Positions 1 through 6,532 are shown, counted from the first letter of the stretch. The stretch: DNA of 9,607 nucleotides from Rhodospirillaceae bacterium (GCA_029883045.1 JAOUJU010000052.1:1-9607); one strand, 5' to 3'. Translations and numbers: made by a program. Notes: generated from the sequence alone by a model not told the origin.

Positions 1-393
1 ACCGGAGCGTATCATTCCATCGGCAACCGAAAGCGCATAAATAAATCCAGAACAAACTGCCTGAATATCAAAACCGTAACCGTGGCTCATGCCAAGCATC
101 GCCTGCACCTTGGTTGCGGTGGATGGAAATGTATTATCCGGTGTGGTGGTGGCAACAATTATTACGTCAATATCGGTTGATGATATTCCCGCAGCCTCAA
201 GTGCGTTTTCGGCTGCCTGAAACGCAAGTATCGATGTTGATTCACCCTCTTTGGCAATTCGGCGTTCGCGAATTCCGGTGCGTTCGGTTATCCATTCATC
301 CGAGGTGTCTACTTTTTTAGAAAGCTCATCATTGGTGATGATCTTTTCCGGAAGGTGCGATCCGGTACCAATTATGCGTGAAACAATCGCCAT
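1..393 (-). CDS. fabH: Beta-ketoacyl-ACP synthase III (KAS III), N-terminal part, cut by window edge
   Basis: FabH condenses acetyl-CoA with malonyl-ACP in the cytosol to start type II fatty-acid synthesis. I translated the minus strand from the ATG at 393 and obtained 131 open codons that continue past base 1. The product begins MAIVSRIIGTGSHLPE and carries the family block DTSDEWITERTGIRERR (residues 29-45). The active-site cysteine is visible as C114 in QAVCSGF. The catalytic His and Asn lie in the missing C-terminal part (the family is usually about 320 residues). The ATG follows the plsX TAA directly (TAAATG), with a weak GGA-type Shine-Dalgarno inside the end of plsX, so translation is probably coupled to plsX. 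The plsX-fabH order is conserved and fits the role of both genes at the start of lipid synthesis. Identification is secure; only completeness is unknown. Confidence 0.96.
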   Translation of the reverse strand, partial: MAIVSRIIGTGSHLPEKIITNDELSKKVDTSDEWITERTGIRERRIAKEGESTSILAFQAAENALEAAGISSTDIDVIIVATTTPDNTFPSTATKVQAMLGMSHGYGFDIQAVCSGFIYALSVADGMIRSG

Positions 394-1446
394 TTAATCA
401 TCCGCTTGAATGTTAGAAAAATTGTGGTGCTCGTCATTAAACCTGGCAAAATCTTCTTTAATGCCATCATTTAGCCCATCAGAAACCATTTCATGTGCCG
501 CAATAATTGCATTGGCAAAACCGAATGAATCAGTTCCACCGTGGCTTTTTACACAAATACCATTTAGGCCCAAGAACATGGCACCATTATAGCGCCTAGG
601 GTCAAATCTGTTACGAAAAGCATCAATTGCTGGCTTTGCGATTAAGGCCCCTATTTTACCAAGGACTGATCTTTTTAGCTCTTCCTTTAGGGCGCCGGCA
701 AAAAGTTTTGCTGTGCCCTCTATGGTTTTTAGCGCGACATTACCAGTAAAGCCATCGGTCACCACTACATCAACCGTACCCTTTCCGATATCGTCACCTT
801 CTACAAAACCATGAAATTTAATTGGTAAATTTGTTTGGCGCAAAATTGCTGCTGCTTGTTTTACCGAATCATTTCCTTTTAAAACTTCGGTACCAACATT
901 AAGAATGCCAATGGATGGTTGTTTTATGTCCAGAACATAGCGTGCAAATACTTCGCCCATAACCGCAAACTGCACAAGGTTTTCCGCATCGCATTGGATG
1001 TTTGCACCAAGATCAAGCATTACACTTTCACCGGTCATTGTTGGGTAATAACTTGCAATGGCCGGACGGTCTATGCCGGGAAGAGTTTTCATCACAAACT
1101 TTGCCATCGCCATAAGCGCACCAGTGTTACCAGCCGAAACAACCCCGCCAGCCAACCCATCGCCGACGGCATTGATTGCAAGGCGCATACTAGATTGTCT
1201 GCCGGAACGAAGCGCAACACCGGGTTTTTCATCATTGCTAACCACGTCGGTAGTATGATGAACTTCGGTTACTTCCATTACATCTGGATAATTGGCCAGC
1301 AGCTCTTTTAATTTGAAGCTGTCACCATAAAGATGAAAGTTAACATTGGAAATTGTTTCAAGCGCTATGGCCATTCCGTCAACGACCATATGCGGCGCGT
1401 TATCGCCACCCATAGCATCAATAGAAAGTGTAATTTGCTGAGACAC
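394..1446 (-). CDS. plsX: Phosphate acyltransferase PlsX
   Basis: PlsX converts acyl-ACP plus phosphate to acyl-phosphate, the donor used by PlsY to acylate glycerol-3-phosphate in phospholipid synthesis; it is a peripheral cytosolic or membrane-associated enzyme. The 350-residue product has full family length. Visible motifs are DAMGGDNAP (10-18), VSAGNTGAL (103-111), MLDLGAN (143-149), VTDGFTGNV (229-237) and the C-terminal NGAMFLGLNG block (287-296). The start codon is GTG at 1446-1444: it opens the conserved MSQQITLSIDAMGGD segment and has an AAGG Shine-Dalgarno 8 nt upstream, with no ATG in frame nearby. The gene lies 48 bp after rpmF and directly abuts fabH. The spacer before it can form competing hairpins (separate entry). 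Confidence 0.97.
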   Translation of the reverse strand: MSQQITLSIDAMGGDNAPHMVVDGMAIALETISNVNFHLYGDSFKLKELLANYPDVMEVTEVHHTTDVVSNDEKPGVALRSGRQSSMRLAINAVGDGLAGGVVSAGNTGALMAMAKFVMKTLPGIDRPAIASYYPTMTGESVMLDLGANIQCDAENLVQFAVMGEVFARYVLDIKQPSIGILNVGTEVLKGNDSVKQAAAILRQTNLPIKFHGFVEGDDIGKGTVDVVVTDGFTGNVALKTIEGTAKLFAGALKEELKRSVLGKIGALIAKPAIDAFRNRFDPRRYNGAMFLGLNGICVKSHGGTDSFGFANAIIAAHEMVSDGLNDGIKEDFARFNDEHHNFSNIQADD

Positions 1447-1459
1447 GGATATGACCTTA

Positions 1460-1492
1460 CAGCCCTAGGGGGACAGCCTCAACCGGGGGCTG
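1460..1492 (-). promoter_or_regulatory. Possible alternative hairpins in the rpmF-plsX spacer
   Basis: In the minus-strand transcript, CAGCCC (1492-1487) lies just after the rpmF stop. It can pair with GGCTG (1478-1474) to give a 5-bp stem, or with GGGCTG (1465-1460) to give a perfect 6-bp stem. The two pairings exclude each other. The second ends next to the plsX Shine-Dalgarno (TAAGG, about 1455-1459), so it could affect plsX initiation. No U-run follows either stem, so this is not a standard terminator. Short GC-rich arms in a 48-bp spacer could arise by chance; the regulatory role is inference. Confidence 0.25.
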
Positions 1493-1494
1493 AC

Positions 1495-1680
1495 TTAAGC
1501 CGCATCGCCTGATTTGAGAACTTCACGATTATCGTATTGACCACATGAAGCGCAGACGTGGTGTGGGCGTTTGATTTCGCCGCACGATGGGCATTCAGCG
1601 TAGCTTTGTGCCTTCAGGCCGTCATGTGCGCGGCGCATATTGCGCTTGGATGTAGAGGTTTTTTTCTTAGGAACAGCCAT
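1495..1680 (-). CDS. rpmF: 50S ribosomal protein L32, zinc-binding (C+) form
   Basis: L32 is a small basic protein of the large ribosomal subunit. The 61-residue product starts MAVPKKKTSTSKRNMRRAHD, the standard L32 opening, and has a zinc ribbon made of C30-x2-C33 and C43-x2-C46. It is therefore the four-cysteine form rather than the zinc-independent paralogue. The ATG at 1680 has a GAAGG Shine-Dalgarno about 9 nt upstream. The gene sits between DUF177 and plsX, the usual bacterial arrangement, and may have its own promoter in the 110-bp gap upstream. No anomaly seen. Confidence 0.98.
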   Translation of the reverse strand: MAVPKKKTSTSKRNMRRAHDGLKAQSYAECPSCGEIKRPHHVCASCGQYDNREVLKSGDAA

Positions 1681-1737
1681 TTTCTAATACCTTCAGTGCA
1701 TTTGTACATTTAGCCCGTTCGGGGACTTAAGCGGTGG

Positions 1738-1767
1738 TGTATAAACCAAAAAAGGTGACAAGGGCAA
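1738..1767 (-). promoter_or_regulatory. Possible sigma-70-type promoter ahead of rpmF
   Basis: On the minus strand, TTGCCC (1767-1762) is followed after 18 nt by TATACA (1743-1738). Each hexamer matches the sigma-70 consensus at 4 of 6 positions. The predicted start would lie near 1731, giving a leader of about 50 nt before the rpmF ATG with its Shine-Dalgarno. The 110-bp gap after DUF177, larger than its neighbours, supports an internal promoter so that L32 could be made above the level of DUF177. Sequence match alone is weak evidence. Confidence 0.3.
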
Positions 1768-1790
1768 GCGGTTACATGGCCTTGAGCGCA

Positions 1791-2453
1791 TTATTTCTTT
1801 GGTTTATTGGCATTTTCAAGGCCACCTTTAAGGGCTTTGAGGGCTGAAAATGGGTTTAATGATCCGTCAGAATCGTCCAAATTATCGTTAACCCATTCAA
1901 ATTCCACACCTTTTTTTCTGGGAAACGGGTTAATCCTTACCGCCAACTCTTCGGCAATAAACTCTCCAATATTAATTTTACCGTTAATTATTGGTTCCGG
2001 CGGGTCTGGAATTATATCAATGATGGCATCAATATCCGTAATTTCAATGAATTCGCCATCTTCTTCAGAATCCTCAGATTCGTCCGCCAGAGCAGACTGC
2101 CATCTGGGGGAAAATATCTGCGATATATGCGCCTCAATTTCATCGCTTATAGGCTCTAGGGTTACTGAGCAGGTTTGTGTCAAGTTAGCCTTGAAATCTA
2201 CCTGTGCCAATATATCGGGCGACATGTCACCATCTTTTGCCCCCGTTGCAATTGGCCCAATAGCAGCAAGCCTAACATTTGCACTTAGTGATGAAATTTC
2301 CACAAGATCAAACCTTTTGGCTAGGGCCGCAAGCTCGCCTTGGTCGGCAATTATTTCTATATCAACCGGGCCCGGTGATGACATTGTATCCTTCACGGAT
2401 ATTATGCGTGAAAGCTCGTAATCTTCTTGGGAATGTGGATTTTTATCAATCAT
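1791..2453 (-). CDS. DUF177 (YceD-family) protein
   Basis: This is a member of the DUF177/YceD family, which is almost always encoded directly before rpmF. YceD relatives have been linked to 23S rRNA and ribosome assembly, but the alphaproteobacterial members are poorly characterised. The 220-residue product has the family signature LTQTCSVTLEPI (91-102), an acidic stretch around 124-139 (ESEDSEEDGEF), the DPPEPIINGKINIGE block (150-164) leading into AVRINPFPRKKG, and a terminal NPFSALKAL motif (200-208). The ATG at 2453 lies 21 bp from the upstream chaperone gene, with only a weak AGAG Shine-Dalgarno; M24 is an alternative start but would lose the ELSRII segment that resembles the family N-terminus. 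No signal peptide or membrane segment is visible, so it should be cytosolic. Confidence 0.9.
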   Translation of the reverse strand: MIDKNPHSQEDYELSRIISVKDTMSSPGPVDIEIIADQGELAALAKRFDLVEISSLSANVRLAAIGPIATGAKDGDMSPDILAQVDFKANLTQTCSVTLEPISDEIEAHISQIFSPRWQSALADESEDSEEDGEFIEITDIDAIIDIIPDPPEPIINGKINIGEFIAEELAVRINPFPRKKGVEFEWVNDNLDDSDGSLNPFSALKALKGGLENANKPKK

Positions 2454-2474
2454 GCAGGCTCTAATAAATCAAAA

Positions 2475-3035
2475 TTAAAAATCAGGGAAATGTATTTTTC
2501 CCTTAGCTATATCAACATCATCTAGATCGTTCAAAAGTGAATTAATATTAACAACCCTTTGGCTTAACTCTGCGCTGGTTGGGGCAACCCCATCATCGTT
2601 ACGAAATATATTTCTTGAAATAGCAAGGTTCCACTGTTCAAGCAATTTTCCGAACTCGAGGCCATCCTTATTTTCACTCAACCTGCCATAGGTTCGCATT
2701 CTACCCATGAATCCGCCTGCCATTTCGCGAATCCTGTATTTCATCCCCTCATCAGATACCCCAATCTCACGTAGATTCTGCTCCATATCGGCAAACATTA
2801 TATCAAATATTTCCTGACCCAGGGCACTTCCCTTTTTTGGGATTTTGCCAACACGCCCAAGGGCAAGCGAAACGATAAGGGCAATCATGTCAAATCTGCC
2901 ATCCAGTGTATTGGGAACGCCTATTAGGCCATAGTATTCTTCCCGGCGGGCCTCGTTTACGGCAGCGTCATAAATGCTCGCTGCAGCGCTGGATGGGCGA
3001 AGAAGCCCAATCATATTTAACATTGCCTTTAACAT
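2475..3035 (-). CDS. CBP3-like ubiquinol-cytochrome c chaperone family protein
   Basis: The product belongs to the family of the mitochondrial assembly factor CBP3/UQCC1, which helps cytochrome b synthesis and assembly of the bc1 complex; the bacterial role is inferred from that. The 186-residue protein shows the family core: YGLIGVPNTLDGRFDM (35-50), FDIMFADMEQNLREIGVSD (77-95) and a YGR near 116-118. It has no signal peptide or membrane helix, so it probably acts at the cytoplasmic membrane face. The start is uncertain. M1 (3035) has no good Shine-Dalgarno, whereas M8 has AAGG about 10 nt upstream; both precede the conserved core. It is the first gene of the minus-strand cluster and is divergent from bamE across 71 bp. 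I recognise the family well, the exact function less so. Confidence 0.85.
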   Translation of the reverse strand: MLKAMLNMIGLLRPSSAAASIYDAAVNEARREEYYGLIGVPNTLDGRFDMIALIVSLALGRVGKIPKKGSALGQEIFDIMFADMEQNLREIGVSDEGMKYRIREMAGGFMGRMRTYGRLSENKDGLEFGKLLEQWNLAISRNIFRNDDGVAPTSAELSQRVVNINSLLNDLDDVDIAKGKIHFPDF

Positions 3036-3068
3036 ATGCTATGTATTGCCTATTAATTGTCGTAACTG

Positions 3069-3098
3069 TTGACGTGAGCCCGATTCAGGGCCAAATAT
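3069..3098 (+). promoter_or_regulatory. Possible bamE promoter
   Basis: In the 71-bp divergent spacer, TTGACG (3069-3074) matches the -35 consensus at 5 of 6 positions. It is followed after 18 nt by AAATAT (3093-3098), which matches the -10 box at only 3 of 6. Transcription from it would begin at about 3105-3107, at or next to the bamE ATG, leaving no room for a Shine-Dalgarno. I found no convincing minus-strand promoter for the chaperone gene in the same spacer. Low confidence because the -10 box is poor. Confidence 0.3.
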
Positions 3099-3106
3099 GT
3101 ATTCCA

Positions 3107-3580
3107 ATGAAAGCTATAGCAAAATCACAATTTAAAATACAGCGCAGCGCACGCCAATTGGTGCTTTTCGTGGCCATCAGTTCTGTGGCTATTTCGGCTG
3201 CGGGTTGCGGTTCAAGAATTAGCAATCGCGGTGCCGTCTTGAGCGAAGCACAGATTGCATCAGTTGAGCCAGGATCATCAAGCCGTGATGATGTTCTTTT
3301 TGCCCTAGGATCGCCATCCAACACCGCGAGCTTTGGCCAAGAAACATGGTATTATATTTACGAAAAAGATGAATCAGTTGCCTTTCTTGAGGCTGAGGTA
3401 AAAGAAAGAATTATTCTTGCCCTTAGTTTTGATGATAATGGAAAACTGATAGACAAAAAAATAACCGGCCTTGAAGAATCGCAATTGGTAATCCCGGTAG
3501 AGCGCAAAACGCAAACAGCGGGTAACAAGATGTCGTTTATTGAACAGATGATAGCCAACGTAGGAAGGTTCGGAAAATAA
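3107..3580 (+). CDS. bamE: Outer membrane assembly lipoprotein BamE (SmpA/OmlA family)
   Basis: BamE is a small lipoprotein of the BAM complex that folds and inserts beta-barrel proteins into the outer membrane. From the ATG at 3107 the product has 157 residues: a basic N-terminus (K2, K6, K10, R13, R16), a hydrophobic segment (about 18-32) and lipidation at C34 in the lipobox AAGC. The SmpA/OmlA domain follows, with VEPGSSSRDDVLFALGSPS (53-71) and FGQETWYYIYEK (76-87). The tail ending SFIEQMIANVGRF resembles other alphaproteobacterial BamE proteins. The frame is open upstream to 2906, but the signal peptide fixes the start near 3107. No Shine-Dalgarno is obvious. The -3 lipobox residue is Ala rather than the usual Leu. 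The gene is alone on the plus strand, divergent from the CBP3-like gene and convergent with hppA. Confidence 0.92.
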   Translation: MKAIAKSQFKIQRSARQLVLFVAISSVAISAAGCGSRISNRGAVLSEAQIASVEPGSSSRDDVLFALGSPSNTASFGQETWYYIYEKDESVAFLEAEVKERIILALSFDDNGKLIDKKITGLEESQLVIPVERKTQTAGNKMSFIEQMIANVGRFGK

Positions 3581-3597
3581 TTTAACCACTTCCCAAT

Positions 3598-3629
3598 AAA
3601 AAACCCCGAGAAAAAATCTCGGGGTTTTT
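3598..3629. terminator. Bidirectional intrinsic terminator between bamE and hppA
   Basis: CCCCGAGA (3604-3611) pairs perfectly with TCTCGGGG (3617-3624) around a five-A loop. The flanking A-run (3598-3603) and T-run (3625-3629) extend the stem. On the plus strand the stem is followed by TTTTTATTTTTG, and on the minus strand by TTTTTTATTGGG, so it should stop transcripts from both convergent genes. It lies 17 bp after the bamE stop and 27 bp after the hppA stop. Confidence 0.93.
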
Positions 3630-3656
3630 ATTTTTGTAGTTAGCAAGGATTACAAA

Positions 3657-5753
3657 TCAGGCAATAATCGCCAACAGTAAAATTGCAACAATGTTTACAA
3701 TTTTTATTAGCGGGTTCACCGCTGGCCCTGATGTATCCTTGTAAGGATCGCCAACGGTATCACCGGTAACAGCTGCCTTGTGTGCTTCCGATCCCTTGCC
3801 ACCGTGTGCGCCATCTTCAATAAGCTTTTTGGCGTTATCCCACGCACCGCCTCCAGCGGTCATTGAAATAGCAACAAATAACCCGGTTACAATTGTTCCT
3901 AAAAGCATCGCGCCCAGTGCGCTAAAGGCAGCACCCTGCCCGGCAATTGCATTAACGGCATAATAAATTGCAACTGGCGCAAGCACCGGAAGTAAACTTG
4001 GTACAACCATTTCCTTGATTGCCGCTTTAGTAAGGATATCAACGCAAGCCGCGTAATCTGGCTTGCCGGTACCTTCCATAATGCCGGGGATTTCCTTGAA
4101 CTGGCGACGAACCTCAACCACCACTGAACCGGCAGCGCGGCCAACGGCCATCATCGACATGCCACCAAACATATAAGGCAACAACCCACCAATAAACAGG
4201 CCAACAACCACATAAGGGTTTTGTAGGCTGAAATTGACAACCACATCGGGGAAATAATGCCCCAAATCTTCGGTGTAGGCGGCAAACAAAACCAACGCCG
4301 CTAAACCAGCCGAACCAATGGCATAGCCCTTGGTAACTGCTTTTGTGGTGTTACCAACAGCATCTAGGGTGTCGGTAATTTTACGAACATCTTCCGGTAG
4401 ATCAGCCATTTCGGCAATACCGCCTGCGTTATCGGTAACAGGACCAAAGGCATCAAGCGCCACCACGGTACCAGCCAAAGCCAGCATGGTAGTAGCGGCA
4501 ATGGAAATGCCAAATAATCCTGCACTCATGTAGGTAACAATAATTGCACCGCAAATTATCAAAACCGGTAATGCGGTTGCTTCCATTGAAACGGCAAGAC
4601 CCTGGATAACGTTGGTGCCGTGCCCGGTTGTTGATGCGGCGGCCACGCTTTTGACCGGACGGAAGTTTGTTCCGGTGTAGTATTCGGTAATCCATACCAG
4701 TAAACCAGTAACAGCAAGGCCGGTAAGCGAGGAAACATAAAGGTCCATCGAACCAAAGGTTATTCCGGTACTGGTTGTGTAGGTAGCATCCCATCCCATT
4801 GTCATGGAAATAACACCACCAATTAATATTGCGGATATAACCGCGGTGGCGATAAAGCCTTTGTAAAGCGCGCCCATAACGCTGTTATTAGCACCGAGCT
4901 TAACAAAGAATGTGCCAATAACCGATGCGGCAATACACACACCACCAATAACAAGCGGAAACAACATCAGTTCTTCCTGTGCTGCGCCTGTAAAGAAAAT
5001 TCCGCCAAGCAACATTGTTGCAACAATAGTAACCGCATATGTTTCAAACAAATCGGCCGCCATGCCAGCACAATCACCAACGTTATCACCAACGTTATCA
5101 GCAATGGTAGCTGGGTTGCGGGGATCATCTTCGGGGATGCCGGCCTCAACCTTACCGACTAAATCGCCACCAACGTCAGCACCTTTGGTGAAAATACCGC
5201 CACCAAGACGGGCGAATATAGAAATAAGTGAAGCACCAAAGCTAAGTGCAACCAATGCTTCGAGTATATGACGAACACCACTAGACGTGGTTGGGTCGTA
5301 AACAGTGCGCATGTACATGTAATATCCGGCCACACCAAGTAGACCAAGGCCAACAACCAACAATCCGGTTATGGCACCAGATTTAAAGGCAACATCCATT
5401 GCCGGTCCAAGCCCTTTGGATCTTGCTGCCTCGGCGGTGCGAACGTTGGCGCGAACCGAAACATGCATTCCAATAAAACCAGTCACACCTGATAAAATTG
5501 CACCAATAGCAAAACCGATTGCAACCGGTGCGCCAAGGCGCCACGCAAGCAATGCACAAACCACAATTCCAACAACACCGATTGTTGTGTACTGACGCTT
5601 AAGATAAGCACCGGCCCCTTCTTGAACTGCAGCAGCAATTTCTTGCATGCGCTCGTTGCCGGCCGGTAACGACATGATTGATTTAATTGCAATCGCACCA
5701 TAAGCAACTGCGATGGCGCCGCAAGCTAATACCAAATAATATGTGGATGACAT
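3657..5753 (-). CDS. hppA: Membrane-bound proton-pumping pyrophosphatase, K+-independent type
   Basis: This integral membrane enzyme hydrolyses pyrophosphate and pumps H+ across the cytoplasmic membrane, recovering energy from biosynthetic PPi. The 698-residue product is full length, very hydrophobic, and the family is built of about 16 membrane helices. The substrate-binding segments are present: DVGGDLVGKVE (193-203), DNVGDNVGDCAGMAADLFE (219-237), DAFGPVTDNAGG (434-445) and the C-terminal GDTVGDPYKDTSGP (664-677). In GNTTKAVTKG (467-476), K471 and T474 occupy the positions that are Ala and Gly in K+-dependent enzymes, so this should be the K+-independent class. The ATG at 5753 has a strong GGGGAG Shine-Dalgarno 6 nt upstream. 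The gene follows an unnamed membrane-anchored protein gene on the same strand after a 174-bp gap that may hold its own promoter, and it ends at the shared terminator. Confidence 0.98.
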   Translation of the reverse strand: MSSTYYLVLACGAIAVAYGAIAIKSIMSLPAGNERMQEIAAAVQEGAGAYLKRQYTTIGVVGIVVCALLAWRLGAPVAIGFAIGAILSGVTGFIGMHVSVRANVRTAEAARSKGLGPAMDVAFKSGAITGLLVVGLGLLGVAGYYMYMRTVYDPTTSSGVRHILEALVALSFGASLISIFARLGGGIFTKGADVGGDLVGKVEAGIPEDDPRNPATIADNVGDNVGDCAGMAADLFETYAVTIVATMLLGGIFFTGAAQEELMLFPLVIGGVCIAASVIGTFFVKLGANNSVMGALYKGFIATAVISAILIGGVISMTMGWDATYTTSTGITFGSMDLYVSSLTGLAVTGLLVWITEYYTGTNFRPVKSVAAASTTGHGTNVIQGLAVSMEATALPVLIICGAIIVTYMSAGLFGISIAATTMLALAGTVVALDAFGPVTDNAGGIAEMADLPEDVRKITDTLDAVGNTTKAVTKGYAIGSAGLAALVLFAAYTEDLGHYFPDVVVNFSLQNPYVVVGLFIGGLLPYMFGGMSMMAVGRAAGSVVVEVRRQFKEIPGIMEGTGKPDYAACVDILTKAAIKEMVVPSLLPVLAPVAIYYAVNAIAGQGAAFSALGAMLLGTIVTGLFVAISMTAGGGAWDNAKKLIEDGAHGGKGSEAHKAAVTGDTVGDPYKDTSGPAVNPLIKIVNIVAILLLAIIA

Positions 5754-5799
5754 CGAATACTCCCCAATTTAATTAACTTAAGCACTTAATGGTGGATAC

Positions 5800-5816
5800 T
5801 GACCGAGAATCGGACA
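5800..5816. repeat. Dyad TGnCCGA-N3-TCGGnCA upstream of hppA
   Basis: A 17-bp interrupted palindrome with one mismatched pair lies 47 bp before the hppA start codon. If hppA is transcribed from the candidate promoter at 5866-5895, the dyad falls in its 5' leader. It could be an operator half-site pair or a small hairpin. I do not recognise the regulator, and a dyad of this size may be chance. Confidence 0.3.
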
Positions 5817-5865
5817 CCACTTTAAAACCGCAGATAAACTGACAGAACCGGAGCAAAATGGCAAC

Positions 5866-5895
5866 AATACAGGCATGACGGGCCTGTGTTATCAA
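5866..5895 (-). promoter_or_regulatory. Possible hppA promoter with an embedded dyad
   Basis: On the minus strand, TTGATA (5895-5890) is followed after 18 nt by TGTATT (5871-5866), which matches the -10 consensus at 4 of 6 positions. The start would lie near 5859, giving a leader of about 105 nt. An inverted repeat, ACAGGC (5869-5874) and GCCTGT (5882-5887) with a 7-bp spacer, falls between the two hexamers and overlaps the -10 box, where an operator would be expected. No U-run follows it, so it is a poor terminator for the upstream gene. Both the promoter and the operator reading are inference. Confidence 0.33.
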
Positions 5896-5927
5896 ATTAT
5901 TGCATAGGACTAATCGGGCGTTAAATG

Positions 5928-6422
5928 TTAACCGCCACCTGGGGCTATCTGGGTCATTCCTTGAATTATGGCATCAGAAACCACATCCTTACCCAAAACC
6001 TTATCGGCCACCATCTTTAGGCGATATTTAATAAGGGGGATATCAAGGGTTTGGTTTTTTCTTAAAGTTCGTGGAATATAATAGGTAAAATCCTTAATGA
6101 GCGCGTCACCAAGTTTAGTCCTTAGTTTTTCAACTGACTTGTAGTTTTCGTTGCCAAAGACTTCCATCTTATAAATAATCTGAATTGTTCCGGCCAATTC
6201 GTTACCCTGAAAAACGGGGATTAACAAAGGGTCCATCTCAAGATAATAAGGCTTAGAGCCAAATGCGGTTATTTTTTTATCTGTAGAGGATTGCTGTGAT
6301 GCTTCCAAAGCCAATTGCTCTGCGGTTTTTTCGAACGGTCCTACTTCAAATGTTTTTAATGCACTAAAAACACCACCGGCAATCATTAGCATTACGGCAA
6401 ATGCAATTCCAATTTTGCGCAT
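5928..6422 (-). CDS. Unnamed single-pass membrane-anchored protein between thiL and hppA
   Basis: I do not recognise a named family with certainty. The 164-residue product has a short positive N-terminus (MRKIG), one hydrophobic segment (about 4-22) without a lipobox, a low-complexity linker (38-52) and a soluble domain starting at PYYLEMDPLLIPVF (58-71). It has IQIIYKMEVFGNENYKSVEKLR (80-101) and an amphipathic C-terminal half with repeated hydrophobic i/i+3 spacing; the tail is PGGG. The layout (one TM anchor, a strand such as LEMDPLLIPV, then a long strand and helices described as residues at the end of the chain) recalls FliL, but I would not assign it. Most of the protein should lie in the periplasm. 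It starts at the ATG at 6422, 110 bp after thiL, with a consensus TATAAT in the gap. Codon use looks like that of its neighbours. There is no flagellar gene nearby. Confidence 0.8.
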   Translation of the reverse strand: MRKIGIAFAVMLMIAGGVFSALKTFEVGPFEKTAEQLALEASQQSSTDKKITAFGSKPYYLEMDPLLIPVFQGNELAGTIQIIYKMEVFGNENYKSVEKLRTKLGDALIKDFTYYIPRTLRKNQTLDIPLIKYRLKMVADKVLGKDVVSDAIIQGMTQIAPGGG

Positions 6423-6490
6423 GGTTATATTTGTTCCATATAAAAATTTATCCGTCAGAGCGGAAAATATTATTATTGTTCAGCTATGAC

Positions 6491-6496
6491 ATTATA
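6491..6496 (-). promoter_or_regulatory. Perfect TATAAT -10 box upstream of the unnamed membrane protein gene
   Basis: Reading the minus strand across the 110-bp thiL-downstream gap gives an exact TATAAT at 6496-6491. The region 16-18 nt upstream (GGTGTTAA) is only a weak -35 match. A start near 6484 would give a leader of about 60 nt before the ATG at 6422. The box is flanked by AT-rich sequence, so a chance match is possible. If real, it would let the unnamed gene, and perhaps hppA, be expressed apart from the riboflavin-thiamine genes. Confidence 0.4.
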
Positions 6497-6532
6497 ACCA
6501 AAGTTTTACCACTTAACACCCTGTAATAACTA

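Noticed and set aside
919..1311. A 130-codon open frame on the plus strand within plsX
   Set aside because: It lies opposite intact plsX coding sequence, with no conserved motif or ribosome-binding site.
1807..2421. A 204-codon open frame on the plus strand, antisense to the DUF177 gene
   Set aside because: It is the complementary frame of a confidently assigned gene. Its Ser/Ile/Pro-rich product has no recognisable motif and no Shine-Dalgarno. A shadow frame is the simpler reading.
2906..3106. Upstream extension of the bamE reading frame into the CBP3-like gene
   Set aside because: The frame is open from 2906, but a longer product would put 67 residues before a clear signal peptide and overlap the divergent gene. 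The ATG at 3107 fits the lipoprotein architecture.
5866..5895. Inverted repeat near 5869-5887 as a terminator for the unnamed gene
   Set aside because: The stem is only 6 bp, and no U-run follows it on the minus strand, so an intrinsic terminator is unlikely.
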